Assembly (NCBI GenBank): GCA_024291935.2
Contig: CM044313.1
Location: 82,707,001 to 82,771,000, forward strand
Direction of reading: 5' to 3'
Length of the DNA stretch: 64,000 nt
From: Okapia johnstoni
Taxonomy: Eukaryota; Chordata; Mammalia; Artiodactyla; Giraffidae
The translations under genes were made by a program, and so were the position numbers. Within the stretch, counting starts at the first letter, position 1. Every line of letters starts with the position of its first letter. The notes beneath the pieces were generated by a model, which was given only the letters and a program-made list of their open reading frames with translations, did no database searches and had not been told where the DNA came from. Shown here one piece after another: positions 21,106 to 34,409 of this stretch.

Positions 21106-23774
21106 TCTACCCATAGCCACTCTTGCTGCAACTGTCCTTTGACTTGGCAGGCTGTTGACCTTGGCTTCATGAAGCACTCATGTCTTTCTGGTCTACCACA
21201 GTCTTTGCTCTTGCTGATGAGGAAATGATCTAATCGTTTTCAATTTTGGACCTGGCTCCACTACCTGCACTCGCCTCCTTGCTGACTTCGATTTCCTGTC
21301 TGTGGACCCTGGCCAATCCAACAGCAGACCTGCCAGACTCTTACCTCCACATCCTCTGCCTCTCCACACAATGCAAATCTACATCAACTTTGGTGGTCCT
21401 GGGAATTGCCAAAACACCTCCATTGACCCGAGGGGAATAGAGTGTAATCAACTCAGTGCCCTATACCTAGTCTGCCCTGACTCAATAAACTTAGGGATGA
21501 CAAGATAGCTATTCACACACATGATAAACACCAAACTATACTGCAGCATCCACCCACAGACTGAGACCCCCCACCAAGAGTTCTGAATAGTTACATGAAT
21601 AATAAAAAAGTCACAGATAATCCCTATATCACTATTTCCTCTTTTGTCAAATACACAGTGGCAGAACTTCATCTACTGTCACAGAGAGTCTCAATTTATG
21701 AACAACAAATACTTTAAACTCAAAGGTTATTCCCAAGCAGTCTCATTAAATCGTGCCTATTTGTCACAACCAAAGAATTCTTCCCTTTACAAACTGCATC
21801 ACTACAGTGTCTCCTTTAACAGCAAGCTTCTCTAATGATTCAACCATGCACTCTTCTTTACACACACGCAAAGAAACCATGCCAAATTTTCAAGGCCGCA
21901 ACTCCTGCAAAAAATGAGGTACAAAAAATGAAAATAGTAGGTAAAAGGAAGTGAAAATACAGAAGACAAGACTCAGAACTGAGGCCACTGACAGCATATT
22001 TGCCTTTGTTTTCTAATTCTGAGAATCTAAGAAAGCTGCAGCTGCAGCAGAGAAACTGGCCGGGTTTGATACTTTGGACATAAAGCATTCCTCCAAACGC
22101 AAGTGTGTAGAGCTCTCTCACCCACTGAGTTTGGCTCACATCAGACGATTCTGGGGTGGCCATTGCTATGAGTGCCTCTCTCAAGGAATCTGACCTGGTC
22201 CAAGAAATCCCAGAGCCCTAAAGGTCAGGGCAGTTAGTGCCTCCTTTGGGCCTTCAGAGTAGCCAAGCCCTGTTTACAATTTCTAACCCCATTGACAGAC
22301 AACCGCAGTCAGTGAACTAGAAATGGCGAGTGCCTCTTGGGTTCCCTGAGACTGAAATCACTCAGGATGAATCCCCAAGTCCCAGACAAGTCCCCCAAAC
22401 ACTGTCTTCCCATCCAAATGGCAGCTGCCAATGAATCTCTCTGAGGCACACACAAGGGATACATCCATTGGCTCCATCCATTCCCCACGGCTCACACATC
22501 TCATGGAGCCCAGTTTGGACATGCTTTTTTCCACACTGGGGGAGACTCAAGCATGTGGGCGTGGTGTCAGACCCCGGGGCTTCTGACACCATTGCTTGGT
22601 CTTAAGAAGCTGCGATAAAACTAAATCATCTGACACTTCTTCTTCATCCTCTTTTTTCTTCCACAAACAGAACAGTCTCCAAATGTGACCTACTTTTGCT
22701 TTCTTTGTGATTATGCAAAACTCACAAAGCTTCTCCTTGAGCCTGACTAATATTTTCAGTGACATGCTTTTCATCTTTTGGAAAAGAGGAGTCCACGTCA
22801 GCCTGCCAGAGCACATAAGTCTTGGTGAAATGACTGAAGAGGTCAGATGTGTTACAAGGACTTCACTGGGGGACCCGTAAGAGACTTCACAGAGCACAAG
22901 GGGGAAATAAAAACACAACAAAATCCAGATCCAGTTTCCTGAAAGGCATTAGCATTTTGTCTGCAAGTTTTCATCAACAAGAATCAGGACGTTATTGATG
23001 AGCTAAGTGACTCCAAAGTTCCTCACCACAGCCTGCATCCTGTGACTGTGGACTGTGGCCCCACTGGAGCCTTGCCACACTCCCCAAACCACTTAGGCAC
23101 ATCCCAAACTCTGCATTTTGCATTAAAAATGGGCCTCTCCCAACTTCTCAGGGAATCAGAGCACAATAGGGTTTTAAAATATAGGAACAATTAAAAAATA
23201 AAAGCCAAGCACCTAACTTAGGTAGAAACCTGGCTCTATTAGTCAAAATTAAGTTGATATTGATTTTTTTGCCCTATTTTAAAACTCCGAGGCCGTGCAC
23301 TTCTTAACGTCTGATCAGCTGTCCTTTTCTGATCTTGAAATTCCGAATTACAGTGGCTAGTTGGAAAACATTTGCTTGGTGATTTTAGAAATGTCACCAC
23401 TGGTCCAAAATCTGCCCCTAGGATTCTGATCCAAAGCTTCCCTTTTATCCTCAGTGAGGTGCAACAGCCTGGTAAATGTTTACTGGACAAATTGCTCGAA
23501 ATAGAAACAGATTCGCAGCCTCAGGAGTCAACTGTGTTTGCTTCCATCCAGGTTAGTTCAGCTTCATGCCACATCCAGGCTGCCTGGTCAGCACTGACTC
23601 AAACACAAGCCACTCACGTCTGAGGGGTCTGGAAAATCACCGTGTCAGGGAGGGACTCATCAGCCACATCTGCCCTCAGATATGGGGGCCCAGAAATCGG
23701 TGAGGACCCAGATTTCAAACTCATAGAACATTGCATCCTGTGTAGATTTAATTCCATCTCCACTACTGTGAAAC
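21106..23774. other. No gene recognised; longest unassigned frame 22921-22547 (-)
   Basis: About 2.7 kb of unique-looking sequence. The longest frame is 124 codons on the minus strand at 22547-22921. It has a short hydrophobic N-terminus and a charged KKKEDEEEVSDD patch near residue 90. I recognise no domain. A frame of this length is expected by chance at this scale, so I do not call it a gene. Confidence 0.45.
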
Positions 23775-23900
23775 AGTTCACATTCATTCATTCATAAAGC
23801 ATTTACTGAGCACCTCTGGGGCAGTGCTATGCTCAGCCAATACAAAGATGAACCAAACAGGCACTCTCCCCATCTTTAGAGAATTTGTGACAGTGAAGAT
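23775..23900 (-). repeat. L2 3'-end fragment
   Basis: 'ttcattcattcataaagcatttactgagcacctc' with 'caatacaaagatgaaccaaacaggcac' is the reverse complement of the L2 end. Confidence 0.8.
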
Positions 23901-23969
23901 CAGGATTGCAAGTGTTACATGAGGGAAAGAAGAAAGCGCTTTGGTTCTCAGCCTCTAGCTCTCCCTACC

Positions 23970-24181
23970 GGTGGTGCTGTTAGTTGGTCAGTCGTGTCTG
24001 ACTTTTTGCGGTCCCATGGACTGTAGCTCACCAGGCTCTTCTGTCGGTGGAATTCTCCAGGCAAGAATAGTAGAACGAGGAGTCAATTCCTTTCTCCAGA
24101 GGATCTTCTGGACCCAGGGATTGAACCTGGAACTCCCAAATTGCAGGTAGATTCTTTACTGTCTGAGCCACCAGGGAAGAC
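23970..24181 (-). mobile_element. Bov-tA SINE
   Basis: Minus-strand Bov-tA, moderately diverged. Exact 9-bp repeats CTCCCTACC lie at 23961-23969 and 24182-24190. Confidence 0.94.
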
Positions 24182-24190
24182 CTCCCTACC

Positions 24191-25593
24191 TGTGGGCCCC
24201 TGTGAACTGTCCAGCCTGCTCTCTGTCCCTGCTCAGCATCATCAGTAATTCTCCGTGCACCTGTTACACTTGGCAGGAAGGATTGGAGAGCAGCTCAGCA
24301 GCGCACCTGTAGACTCGCATCCACTGACCCCCATCATTGCTTCAGTCCTGACCATGTTTTCAGTTCTAACCGCCGAGCCTCATCTATCTCTTGCAAGTTC
24401 TCATCGTAGTATCTGAAAGGCCTCCCTTGCCTCTTGCCATAATGGCTGGAGTGTGTTGCAAGCCGCCTGCCAGTCTGTCCTTCACTGCATTCCACCAGCC
24501 TTTGGAGACCCTGGTGCAGCTGTTTGCCTGAACCACAGCCAGCCATTAGTAGATCCCTGTGATATGAAACCCTGCCCACCTCACCTAGTAGACAGAGACT
24601 AACTTCAGGACCTGGTTCTGTGCGGCTAATACCAGCTATTCTCTTGCCGTTGGCTGAGCCAAGCCTCTGGGAGCAGTGAGAACTCAGATGGAAGCGCTGC
24701 TCACACAGGTGAAAAGCAAGGCTGGTAAGGAAATCACTGTTTCAAAGGAGTAGATCTGGTTACTCCCGGCATATTACTCTGCCTTCAAATATGTCACCAA
24801 AAAATATCTGGCAGGGGATTTCTCTACCCAAAATGGGGCAAAGGGAAAAATGGCCAAATAACAGTTGGCATAAGGGACCTGGATAAATCCTCTCAAAAAG
24901 TATGGGTTAGGAACAAACCAGGGAACAAGATATGAGCCATGAGCTCAGGCTCAAAGGAGATCATGCATGGAAAAGCAAGTGCCCACAGGAGGACCCTGAG
25001 CCTGCAGGCAGGCTCTACACGGCCACACTGCCCGGCTCTGCACTGACTGGCTGGCGGTGTGGCCACAGGCATTTATTTCATCTCTTTGGGCCTCTGTCCT
25101 CATCATTAAAACTGAAGATGATAAGGCCATTTGAAACCTTAAAGTAGTCCTCCTCTGACTTCAAGCTGGTGGATGGACCTTTTACTAAAACATACTCAAA
25201 ATGGGTCAATATCTTAAAAAAAAAAATCACATGGGAGAGAAATGAATACAAGACAGTGAGTCACCTAGTCTTGAAAAATCAGCTGAGACAAAGAAAGGTT
25301 TGAACTGAGGAACAGGTACAGAGCAGCCAGACATGGTCTACTCAATAACAGTTACAAGAGCCACCAGACTCAACAGGGTTCCATTATCAGATACATTTGA
25401 GAACTGCTCTCTGCTGCATACTCTTCTTAGAGGCATCATTCTTACTGAAGTCTCTGAGCAGTCCTGTACTATGGACTCCAGTTTAAGGCTTAAACCAGAG
25501 CTGTTAAAGCTTAGTTGACCATGGAATTCTTTTTTATATTTATTTATTAGCATCATTCAGAGTGCATCCCACCACAGTCAAGTGATTTTTTTT
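24191..25593. other. No gene recognised
   Basis: Unique-looking sequence. Open frames up to 81 codons without recognisable features. An A-run lies at about 25216-25225. Confidence 0.5.
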
Positions 25594-25788
25594 GGCTTCC
25601 CTGGTGGCTCAGATGGTAAAGAATCTGCCTATAATGTGGGAGACTCAGGTTTGATCCCTGGGTCAGGATGATCCCTTGGAGATGGGAATGGCAACCCACT
25701 CCAGTATTCTTGCCTGGAGAATCCCATGGACAGAGGAGCCTGGTGGGCTACAGTCCATGGGGGTCACTGAAATGGCTTAGCATGCAGG
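25594..25788 (+). mobile_element. Bov-tA SINE, displaced flanking repeat
   Basis: Good head and BovA body; the tail is shortened. The sequence after it, GCATCATTCAGAAGTG (25789-25803), matches GCATCATTCAGAGTG at 25550-25564, which lies about 30 bp upstream of the SINE start and not next to it. Confidence 0.92.
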
Positions 25789-25803
25789 CATCATTCAGAA
25801 GTG

Positions 25804-26667
25804 GACATCCAAGTTTCAGGTTATGGGATATAGTACTATAAATACCCCCACCCCAAACATAAAGAAGCAAAAACCAACCAGGCATAATCTTAATTTACCA
25901 TTTGGAAGCCTGAGCAACAGCTCACAGCTGGATACACATTCAAGGTCATAGCTGGCCTCGGCCTTCTCTTCCTTACTCACTGACCCTTGGGTCACTGCAA
26001 AGATACAGTCCAGCTGGGCGAAGCGGTGACCTCAGTCTTCACCAGCCATTTCTTATGGGGCCTCAGGACACACAGGATGCTGTCAGCAAACCAACCAACA
26101 CAGAACTAAATCATGGTGATGTCTTCCTGCCTCGGGGATGCGCCTCTGCCTGCTCAGAGACTGCTCAGGGACAGTTAATTGCTTTTCAGCTCAGGCTACA
26201 CAGCTTTCTCACATCCAGTACTCCCAAGGGTCATATTTTCTCAGGCTGCATTTTTCAGAGAATAGGGCAGTAGGAAGAGGAAAAAGGAGTGAGGGTGAGC
26301 AGTGGTGGGCAGGAAACTGCTTTTTATCTTCATTGTGACTTAAATTACCATCTTCCAAATCCTTCAGTTAAAACAATTAAAAAAAAAAAAACCATTTCTT
26401 TTCTCAATTTTAGCTTTTGGATGTAAGGTTGAAGTTTAAAGTTCCAAACAAGCGGGAAGTGTGGCCACTAGTTCTCTAGGAGGGAGAACGAGTGTCTTCC
26501 ATGGAGGGTAGGAGGAGCTTCCTCTCCGGGGGCTGATATGACAATGAACAGAAGTGTTGAAGGAGTGGACAGCAGGTGGGCCACCTGGAACTCTGGGACA
26601 TGTCTCCTTAATGCTTCTGTCTTCAGTACTCCAGAGTCATACTATCTCCCTTTCATATTTTGCTTTT
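25804..26667. other. No gene recognised
   Basis: Unique-looking. An A-run lies at about 26380-26391. Short frames only. Confidence 0.5.
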
Positions 26668-27212
26668 CAGTCGCTAAATCGTGTCCAACTCTTTGCAACC
26701 CCATAGACTGCAGCACGCCAGGCTTTCCTGCTCTTCACTATCTCGTGGAATTTGCTCACACTCATGACCATTGAGTCGGTGATGCCATCCAACCATCTCA
26801 TCCTCTGTCGCCTCCTTCTCCTCCTGCTCTCAATCTTTCCCAGCATCAAGATCTTTTTCCAAGGAGTCAGTTCTTTGCATCAGGTGGCCAAAGGAATAGA
26901 GCTTCAGCTTCAGCATCAGTCCTTCCAATGAATATTCAAGGCTGATTTCCTTTAGGATGGACTGGTTTGATCTCCTTGCTTTCCAAGGGACTCTCAAGCG
27001 TCTTCTCCAGCACCATAGTTCAAAAGCATCAATTCTTCAGCGTTCAGCCTTCTTTATGGTCCAACTCTTAGATCCATCCATCACTACTGGAAAAACCATA
27101 GCTTTGACTAGATGGACCTTTGTCAGCAAAGTAATGTCTCTGCTCTTTAATATGCTGTCTGGGTTTGTCATAGCTTTTCTTCCAAGGAGCAAGCGTCTTT
27201 TAATCTCATGTG
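26668..27212 (-). mobile_element. BovB LINE 3' fragment (~545 bp)
   Basis: Minus-strand BovB from its 3' end (TCAGTCGCTAAATCGTG) through the basic C-terminal coding region to the stretch equivalent to '[14 protein letters not shown]'. Frameshifted and diverged. Truncated at about 27212. Confidence 0.92.
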
Positions 27213-28784
27213 AGGCCTCTACTATGACCCATTACGCATTGATCTTTTATTTTATTATCAGAGGGATGCCTCTTTTCCTTTGTTTTTAAATGCTTTGAAG
27301 ATTTATTATGTATAGTTGGCCACTTTCAACCTGTACTCACATGACTGGTCTTGATGCAGCTGGTTTTGTGCCCATCTGGGTTGCAGGCACCTCTTGAACT
27401 GATTTGTAGATTTTTTACAAAGGGAATTGGTCCATGTACAGTTGGTGAGTGGATGTCTCCCTAGGGCAAGGAGAGTCTGAGACTTCCTATTCTGCCATCT
27501 TGCTGACATCACTTCCTCTCCATTGCTCAGTTTCCATGTTCCTAATTTCACATTATATCTAAGAGCACACATGTCATTAAAATTCATATGACTTATTTGC
27601 CAGAGTAGTTCTTTCCCTCTAAGTTATTTCCCTCCAGTGTGGCTTGTGCACGTCACTCTCTCTTCGTAAAGGTGGTTATTGTTAAGATTCATGAGGTTCT
27701 TTATTTTTTTTTTTGTCTGCCCTAAATAGCTGATAAGGGCAGAGCTCCATACCTGCAGTGAATGATGGACTGCATCCTGGGGACTGGCCAGGAAGACTAG
27801 GAACTGCTTTCCTTAGGAAGCAGTTCAGGTTGACAGTCCAGTACCAGAGGGTCAGTGAGGGCTGTAACCCTTGCCATCAGGTTCTCTGTGGGCAGGAGCT
27901 GATGCTGTTAAGTTTCCCCTTGGTACTAAGAAGTACTGAGGCCTATTCTCAGAGCCTCTCAGCTTCCCAGAACACAGATAATGACATCTCAGTCACTGGC
28001 TTCACAAACCAGTAACTCTTATTCAAACAAAAAAGATGTTTCTGATTTCTCATAACTCCCTAAGTGCTTAAAAAAATCACATTCTTAATTATCCACTCTA
28101 CTGAGCTCCACCTTGATTTCATGTCAAATTATTCCCAGTTTGCTCATTGCTGTGGGGAAGTGTGTGGCACAGGGGTGGGGGCAGGAGAGGAGGCTGAAAA
28201 ATGCCTATAAATGTCAGGCCAAGTTTAAACACTCCAAGTGGGAAAGACACTAGAGATAGCAGACTGGATTATCTCTCACATTCAGCCCTCCATTTACAGT
28301 CACCTCCCTCCCCAATCCTGATTTATTTAATGCTTCCATCTAATGAGCTTTGATTTGTGGCCAACGATTGCACTCAGCCAGCTGTACTCAAAACAACCAT
28401 GACACATGGCTTCTATCAAAGTTGTTGTGCGACTGTGAACTGGTTCAAATGTGGAGTAGTCACCTTAAATGGAGGGAAAGGCCAACGCTGGCACAGACAT
28501 ACTGGTAAGTTTGGAAGGTAAGTCAGGCATTAGAGGGAGTCACTGAGCAGAAAGCAGATACCATGAAGGTGCTGAAGTTGTGACTCAAGCTTGGGCAGCT
28601 GAACAGGTGGCATTTGGCCAAGGCTTGTCCTCTCCATTGATCACCACTGTGGTTGTAGTCAGACCAACATCAGAGAGAGCTGGGTCTTGAAGACTACTGG
28701 AAGTTGACTCACTGGGTCAGCCCCTAGCTCTTGAAGAAGCACCTGGCTGTGAAACTCTTACAAGAATTAGTCTTGGTCAAACAC
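27213..28784. other. No gene recognised; possible old LINE or LTR scrap
   Basis: 27240-27545 has a repeat-like character ('cctattctgccatcttgctgacatcac') that I cannot assign. The remainder looks unique. No supported exon. Confidence 0.4.
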
Positions 28785-29425
28785 ACGTGGGTGAGGATAT
28801 GGAGAAACCAGAACCCTCATACATTGCTGAGGGGCAGGTAAGGGGGTGCAGCTTCTGTAGAAAAGTTTGGCAATTTCTCGAGAATATAAACAGAATTACC
28901 ATTTATATTCGAGGTATATACCCTCAAATAACTGAAAATGGGTATTAAATAGAACTTGTACACAGATGTTTGCGGCAGCACTGTTTACAATAGCCAGCAG
29001 GTGGAAACAGCTCAGATGTCCATTAACTGAAGAACGAATAAACAAAATTTGGTATGTCCATACAGTGGAATATTATTCAACAATTAAAAGGAATGATACA
29101 TGTTACAACATGGATAAACCTTGAATACATTATGCTAAGTGAAAGAAGGTGGTTACAAAATACCATGTATTGTATAATATGATTTCATTGATATGAAATA
29201 TCCGAAGAGACAAATCCATGGATACAGAGAGCAGATTAGTGGTTGCCAGGAGTTAGGGAGGGACTGCTTAATGGGAATGAGGTTTCCTTTTGGGATAATG
29301 AAAAAGCTCTGGAACTAGACAGCAGTGATGACTACACAACACTGTGAATGTACTTAATGTCAGTTTAAAATGGTTAAGCAGTGACTTCTCTGCTTTGTAT
29401 ATTTTACCACATGCACACATAAAAG
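28785..29425 (+). mobile_element. L1M-type LINE 3' end
   Basis: The order of landmarks matches an older mammalian L1 3' end: 'gtgaggatatggagaaacc', 'acagatgtttgcggcagcactg', 'catacagtggaatattattcaac', 'gagagcagattagtggttgccagg', then a 3' UTR ending 'tgtatattttaccac'. ORF2 remains are heavily decayed. Confidence 0.9.
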
Positions 29426-30744
29426 AATTACTCTTGGTCAATTATGCGCCTGCCCTACCCTCAGCTTTTAGTTCTGTGCTTGCTGGGGCTCACCTCTGAT
29501 TTTGCTGTTGGCCAATGCTTCTTGGAATCCCTGTGCATCTTAGTCTGGATATTGTGCCAGTGATTTCCTCGTGTTGGATCCTCAGTCTGGCCCCAACCTC
29601 CACTTGCTCACATGGGGCCTTCAGCTCCTGTTTCTCACCCCAATATACAACCAAGAGAATGTGGTTACCACTTCAGTCTGCTAAATAGTACTGCTGCTAA
29701 ATCAGTCTGGTGTTTACACAAAAATAAAAGTAGAGTCTATTCTACTATTCTGCTCAAAACTTAAAAAATTAAAAATCCTCAAGCCCCATGACAGATATCC
29801 AGAAGCTCTGTCTGAATATCAGTTGGCCATGGAGCCTCAATATTAACGGCTTACAAATTCTGTTATCTTTTGGTGCCACGAAAATTTTTGAATGAGTTAA
29901 CTTCTTTCGACCACCTCCAGAAAGTAAGAAACTGCCTATTAACCCAGTGGGCATGAATTGGTAGACTCTTAATATTCAAGTGAACTTTCTCCTGTAACAT
30001 TTAACCAATTGGCATTAGATGCAGGCAGCGAACACAGAAGTAGTCTTCAAGGCATCATGTCCATGGAATCCCATTATATGCTTGTTTACAATCCAGATGT
30101 CCAGATGCACAGAGATTCTGGCTCAGGAAATCTCCATAAGGTCTCCTTGGCTCTTACACCTGATCCTTTAACATCTGCTTCAAACTCTCCCACAGTAAAT
30201 ATCAACTTGGCCACAAACTTACCCTCCATCTTTCCAGAGCTATAGACCCCAATGTCCCCCTGCAGCTCCAAACCCTCCCTAGGTAGAAGTCAGATGGGAG
30301 AAAGTGCCAGGCATAGTCCTGAGCCCTAAGCTCTCTCCTTTTCCTCTCTGAGACCTCTCGTGCAAACTTCAACATCACATTTCCAACCATCTTCAGGAAA
30401 CCTCTAATGGGATGCTCTGACAAATCTGGACTTAGACATGCCTCCCTCTTTTCCCCACAAGCATACCAACATTCTAATTATTCAAATTCTGGGTATTGTC
30501 TTTACTTTCTCCTTCTCTTTTATTTCCCCACATCTATTTCTTTCTGTTAGAACGTTTCTCAGACTCTTTTTTTCTGTACTCTCACTGCTACCGCCCATTT
30601 GGAAGAATCTGACTTCCTCCTCCCCACCCTGCAGTCAGTCAGTCATCAGGCTAATAAACAGACTGCTAGCATACTGCTGCTGTTGTCATTTTTCCATTTT
30701 GGTGGCTTTTCCTTGTGGTCACTTTCCCATCTTATCTTCGTAAA
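29426..30744. other. No gene recognised
   Basis: Unique-looking, with pyrimidine-rich sequence at 30490-30620. A 101-codon frame at 30438-30743 is leucine/serine/phenylalanine-rich because of the pyrimidine tract and is not a convincing protein. Confidence 0.45.
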
Positions 30745-31412
30745 TTAAGAATCTACAACATCACATTTGAATTTTCCATCCTGGCATTCAAGACTCCTGA
30801 CAAGTTGGCCCCATCTTATCACCCGACAGCTCCTAAACAGCACCACCCTGCCACCCCACCCCACTGCTGCTTACACCACCAAAAGAGTCAACACATTCCC
30901 AGCCCACAGCTTCTGCTCCACCGCTGGCTTCTGAAATGCCCTTCCTCCCTCCTCCGCTGTGTCATTTATTCAACAAATGTTATTGCAGCCACTGTGAACT
31001 GCAGACTAAGTTCTTAGGACACCTAGGTGGATAAAAGAATGATCTCTTGGGATCCCTTGGGACATTTACATTCAGTTGCTTTGTCCATATCTTCCCCTCC
31101 CTATTCTTTGACATCTAGTTCCCCTTTCTTCCAAATGTCTTCTTGATAAACCTAGGCATGTCCCATTTTTTCCCTATCTTTACTGTTCATACTACTTGTT
31201 GTTGGCATCCTATGACTCACTTCACCAGTACATATTGTCTTATATTGCTCTCTGATTATTCCTCTAAGCTTGTTTCATGGAAACTGCTGAAGTTGGTTCA
31301 CACCTTCAACTGTGTTTGGTTCATTATTGTTCAAGCACCTAGCATGCTGCTTGCACATTTCCTAAGAATCACTCTCAGTGTATGATGGATGCTCAGTAAA
31401 TATATGTTTTAA
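30745..31412 (+). repeat. L2 LINE 3' region
   Basis: 'gcattcaagactcctgacaagttggccccatc', 'tgaaatgcccttcctccc' and a final 'gatgctcagtaaatatatg' follow the L2 3' UTR order in sense. A short antisense L2-like piece at 30965-31035 interrupts it. Confidence 0.7.
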
Positions 31413-31612
31413 TGCAGCTGTGCCTGAGTTCAACATAAGAGTCACCACTCCAGTGGCACTTCATCCACTAAGGGCAACCCTCCTCTACTTCAGCTCTGCT
31501 TTCTTAAGGAGATGAAATATTGGCCAAGAAACACCCTCCCCACTCTTCCCTCCTGCTTCATCTACAGCAATATGTCCTCAACCCTCTCCTGGCAGAAGCC
31601 TGAAAATGCAGG

Positions 31613-31820
31613 GGCTTCCCAGGTGACTCAGTGGTGAACAATCAGCCTGCCAATCCAGGAGACCTGAGTCTGATCCTTGGGTTGGGAAGATCCCTTGGAG
31701 AAGGGAATGGCAACCCACTCCAGTTTTCTTTCCAAGGGAATTCCATGGACAAAGAAGCCTGGTGGGCTACAGTCCATGGGGTCAAAAAGAGTCAGACACG
31801 ACTGAGCAATTAAACAACAA
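31613..31820 (+). mobile_element. Bov-tA SINE
   Basis: Complete head and BovA body, tail AATTAAACAACAAC. No convincing flanking repeat found. Confidence 0.93.
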
Positions 31821-32154
31821 CGAGATTGGACGAGGCTGTAAACTATATCTCCTCTTGGAAATTCAGGATGCATTTACTTATCTTGGATCATGTTTTTTGT
31901 TTTTAGGCATCAGAATGAGTAACAAAGATGTGGCTCCTGCTCCACCCTTAGGCAAGTCACACCTCCAGACTAGAGCCAGATCCCCAGCTCCACCACCCCC
32001 ACCTCTTCTGTCTGAGCTCTGGGGCTAGAGGGGTTGCCCTATCCCACCTCTGCCTCCCCTGGAAGCACCCTAGGTCTTGCTCTCCCCACTGTGGCCCATG
32101 CGGTTGAAGGCCGGTTGCCTTCCAAGGTGCTTTGAACCGTTCACTGACTGAATG
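31821..32154. other. No gene recognised
   Basis: C-rich sequence near 31980-32010; no gene or repeat family recognised. Confidence 0.45.
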
Positions 32155-32285
32155 AGATTTGTCGAGCCCGCTAAGTGTCAGGCTCAGAGAAGATAATGAA
32201 ATACAAGTATCTTAAGTTCTAAGCCCTCAAGAAGTTTAGACTCCACTGCAGGTGAGAACAGGAGGCGGCATCTCCCAGGTAAGGC
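32155..32285 (-). repeat. L2 3'-end fragment
   Basis: 'gagcccgctaagtgtcaggc' and 'taagccctcaagaagtttagactccactg' are antisense L2 landmarks. Confidence 0.65.
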
Positions 32286-34402
32286 GCGTATGAACCCAGC
32301 GGGGGCTTGTGGACAGCTGCCAGCAGATAGGCCAACAAGATGCACCGAACAGACAAGCCCCTGGGCTGGGCAGTGACCGCTGCAAGCAGAAGGGACCTGA
32401 CATGTGGGATGAATTAGGGAGACAGGCAGGAGCTGGAATGAACAGCGCAATAAAAGCAAGAGTTAATTCACCCTCAGAAGCCAGAACACTTCATAGGGCG
32501 TGAGGTTGGGCTGATGGGCCCTGGCTGACCCCTTCTCCTGATGTAGGGCTCCCAGAAAAACCACAGGCCTGCATGACTGGCGGGTCCTCGGGAGGGTGTT
32601 GGGGAGGAAAGAGACAGAGTCAGGATTTATCTTGTGCACATTCAGGACATGGAAACTCTGATGCTTTGCTTGAACCGACAGCAATACCACCCTGACTATC
32701 CTGTGTTGTCAGGTGCTGAGTGTCACGTCAGCCAACAGGCCATCCTAGCCCCTGAGAACTGCCATTAACATAGTCTTAGTACACTGGAACCTGCTGACCC
32801 CTGTCACTCCTGATTTGACATAAAAGTCTAAAAGGCATACAGTGCTACTTTTATTTTGTTTTTTCATATTTGCTTAATTAACTGGGTTACTCATTACACT
32901 GAGGGTTCTTCCAACTCCTGCTCCCGAGGGACATTGTGTTTTTTTCTCTTGGCCACCCAGCTCCATGGACTTGTATGGAGCCCCCACTCACACCCATGTC
33001 GTGTGTAACGCAGTGCCCTGACCCCCATCCGGCTGGTCACCACAGGGACAGCCAGGACCCAAGCCCACGAGTGGGTGTGGAGCATGGCCCTTTCACTGTA
33101 GACTTGGGGTCTGGGGATTGTTTACAAGGAGCTCTCTGCAGGGGGCAGTACTGAGCGGTCAGGAGCAGTAGGATGGTGTCCAGGCAGAGCCATGGGTGCC
33201 GAGTCAGCCTGGTGTCCACAGACCAGCCCTGTGAGCTGCCTGGCTATCGTCCCAAAGTCCACCTGGATTCCTCTCCCATTCTGATCTTTAGGCCTTGTTG
33301 GCTCCATGGGCTGCCCAACATCCTTTCAATAAATACTTTTCCTGCTTCAAGGATCCGGAGGAAATCCGTTCCTCCACCAGGCACTAGGACGTCCCACCAC
33401 TGACCTGGCGGCAGCCCCTTGGCGTGCCCAGGACCCCACGTGGGCCAATGGCATGGCCGGTCAGTGCTGGCATGAGGTCTTCGCCAGCTCCTCTCTCCTT
33501 TCACCTCATTGCCCACCAAATAGTACGGGGATATGATAATGGGTAAACGAAATGGCTGTTGCCTTCAGGGAGATGACAGCCTTTGTGTAGCTGGCCTTTA
33601 GAAAAACTCTGAAAGTTTTTCAACCCCCATCTTAACCTTGAGCCTCATTCCCAAAGGTCTCTGATGTCAATGGTAAGCACGTGACCTTGAGCTCCACACG
33701 GGAATATGCAGACACACGCCAGGTCCCAGAGGTACCCTGCCGCCTCTTCCTGCAGTGCTTCACCTGAACTCATCTTCTTTTACTGCCGACCTTGCCTTTC
33801 CCCATCAGAACTAACCTATTCCTGTCCCCTTCCTGTACAGCCCTGGGGCCATCTGAAGGTCTAAATTACAGACATTAACACCTTAGTGGCCAGCAATTTA
33901 ATAGTCATTTTAAGAAATCTGAAGTCAACAGTCTTCTGTACCTAATCTGTAGACCTCAAAATTTGGACCCTGTTTGTCAGAACTGGAATCAATGTGGGCA
34001 GCTGTTTACACCACGTCCAGCTCTTCAGAGCAGTGAGCAAATGACCTTGTAGTCCAGCCTGCTATGCCCAACCTTCCCCTCCCCTCACTGCACAGCTAGC
34101 CAGGCTATCTTCACCAGCTGCTAAAATCTGCCACTCAGAAGCTGTTATTCTGTCTCACAGAGAGACTGGCAAATTGTTCCTGGAAACAGGGGGCAGCGGC
34201 ATGGTTTCCCTTCCACTAAATCTATTATTCATATTAGGTTTGCTCCTTTTTAAGAATGTTTACTTTGAGAGAACAAAGCTTGTTAACTTTGGTTGTCCAT
34301 TTTCACCTACAAAAAAATATAACACACCACCTAAAGATTAAGGAAAAAAAGAAAGCCATATAGATGGCTAAAGTCTACTGATGCATAAACTTGGAGCCTC
34401 CA
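32286..34402. other. No gene recognised; possible LTR-like 3' end near 33330
   Basis: About 2.1 kb, GC-richer at 32900-33480. At 33325-33350 a 'tcaataaatacttttcctgcttcaagg' phrase looks like the R/U5 end of an LTR, but I could not find terminal dinucleotides or a TSD. Several overlapping 60-91 codon frames on both strands argue against real coding. Confidence 0.4.
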
Positions 34403-34409
34403 GGAGCAT

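Noticed and set aside
30438..30743. 101-codon leucine/serine-rich frame as a membrane protein
   Set aside because: Hydrophobic composition comes from a pyrimidine-rich tract; no start context, homology or conservation visible.
32890..33480. CpG island or promoter
   Set aside because: GC-richer than surroundings but CpG remains sparse, and no exon or transcription-start features are evident.
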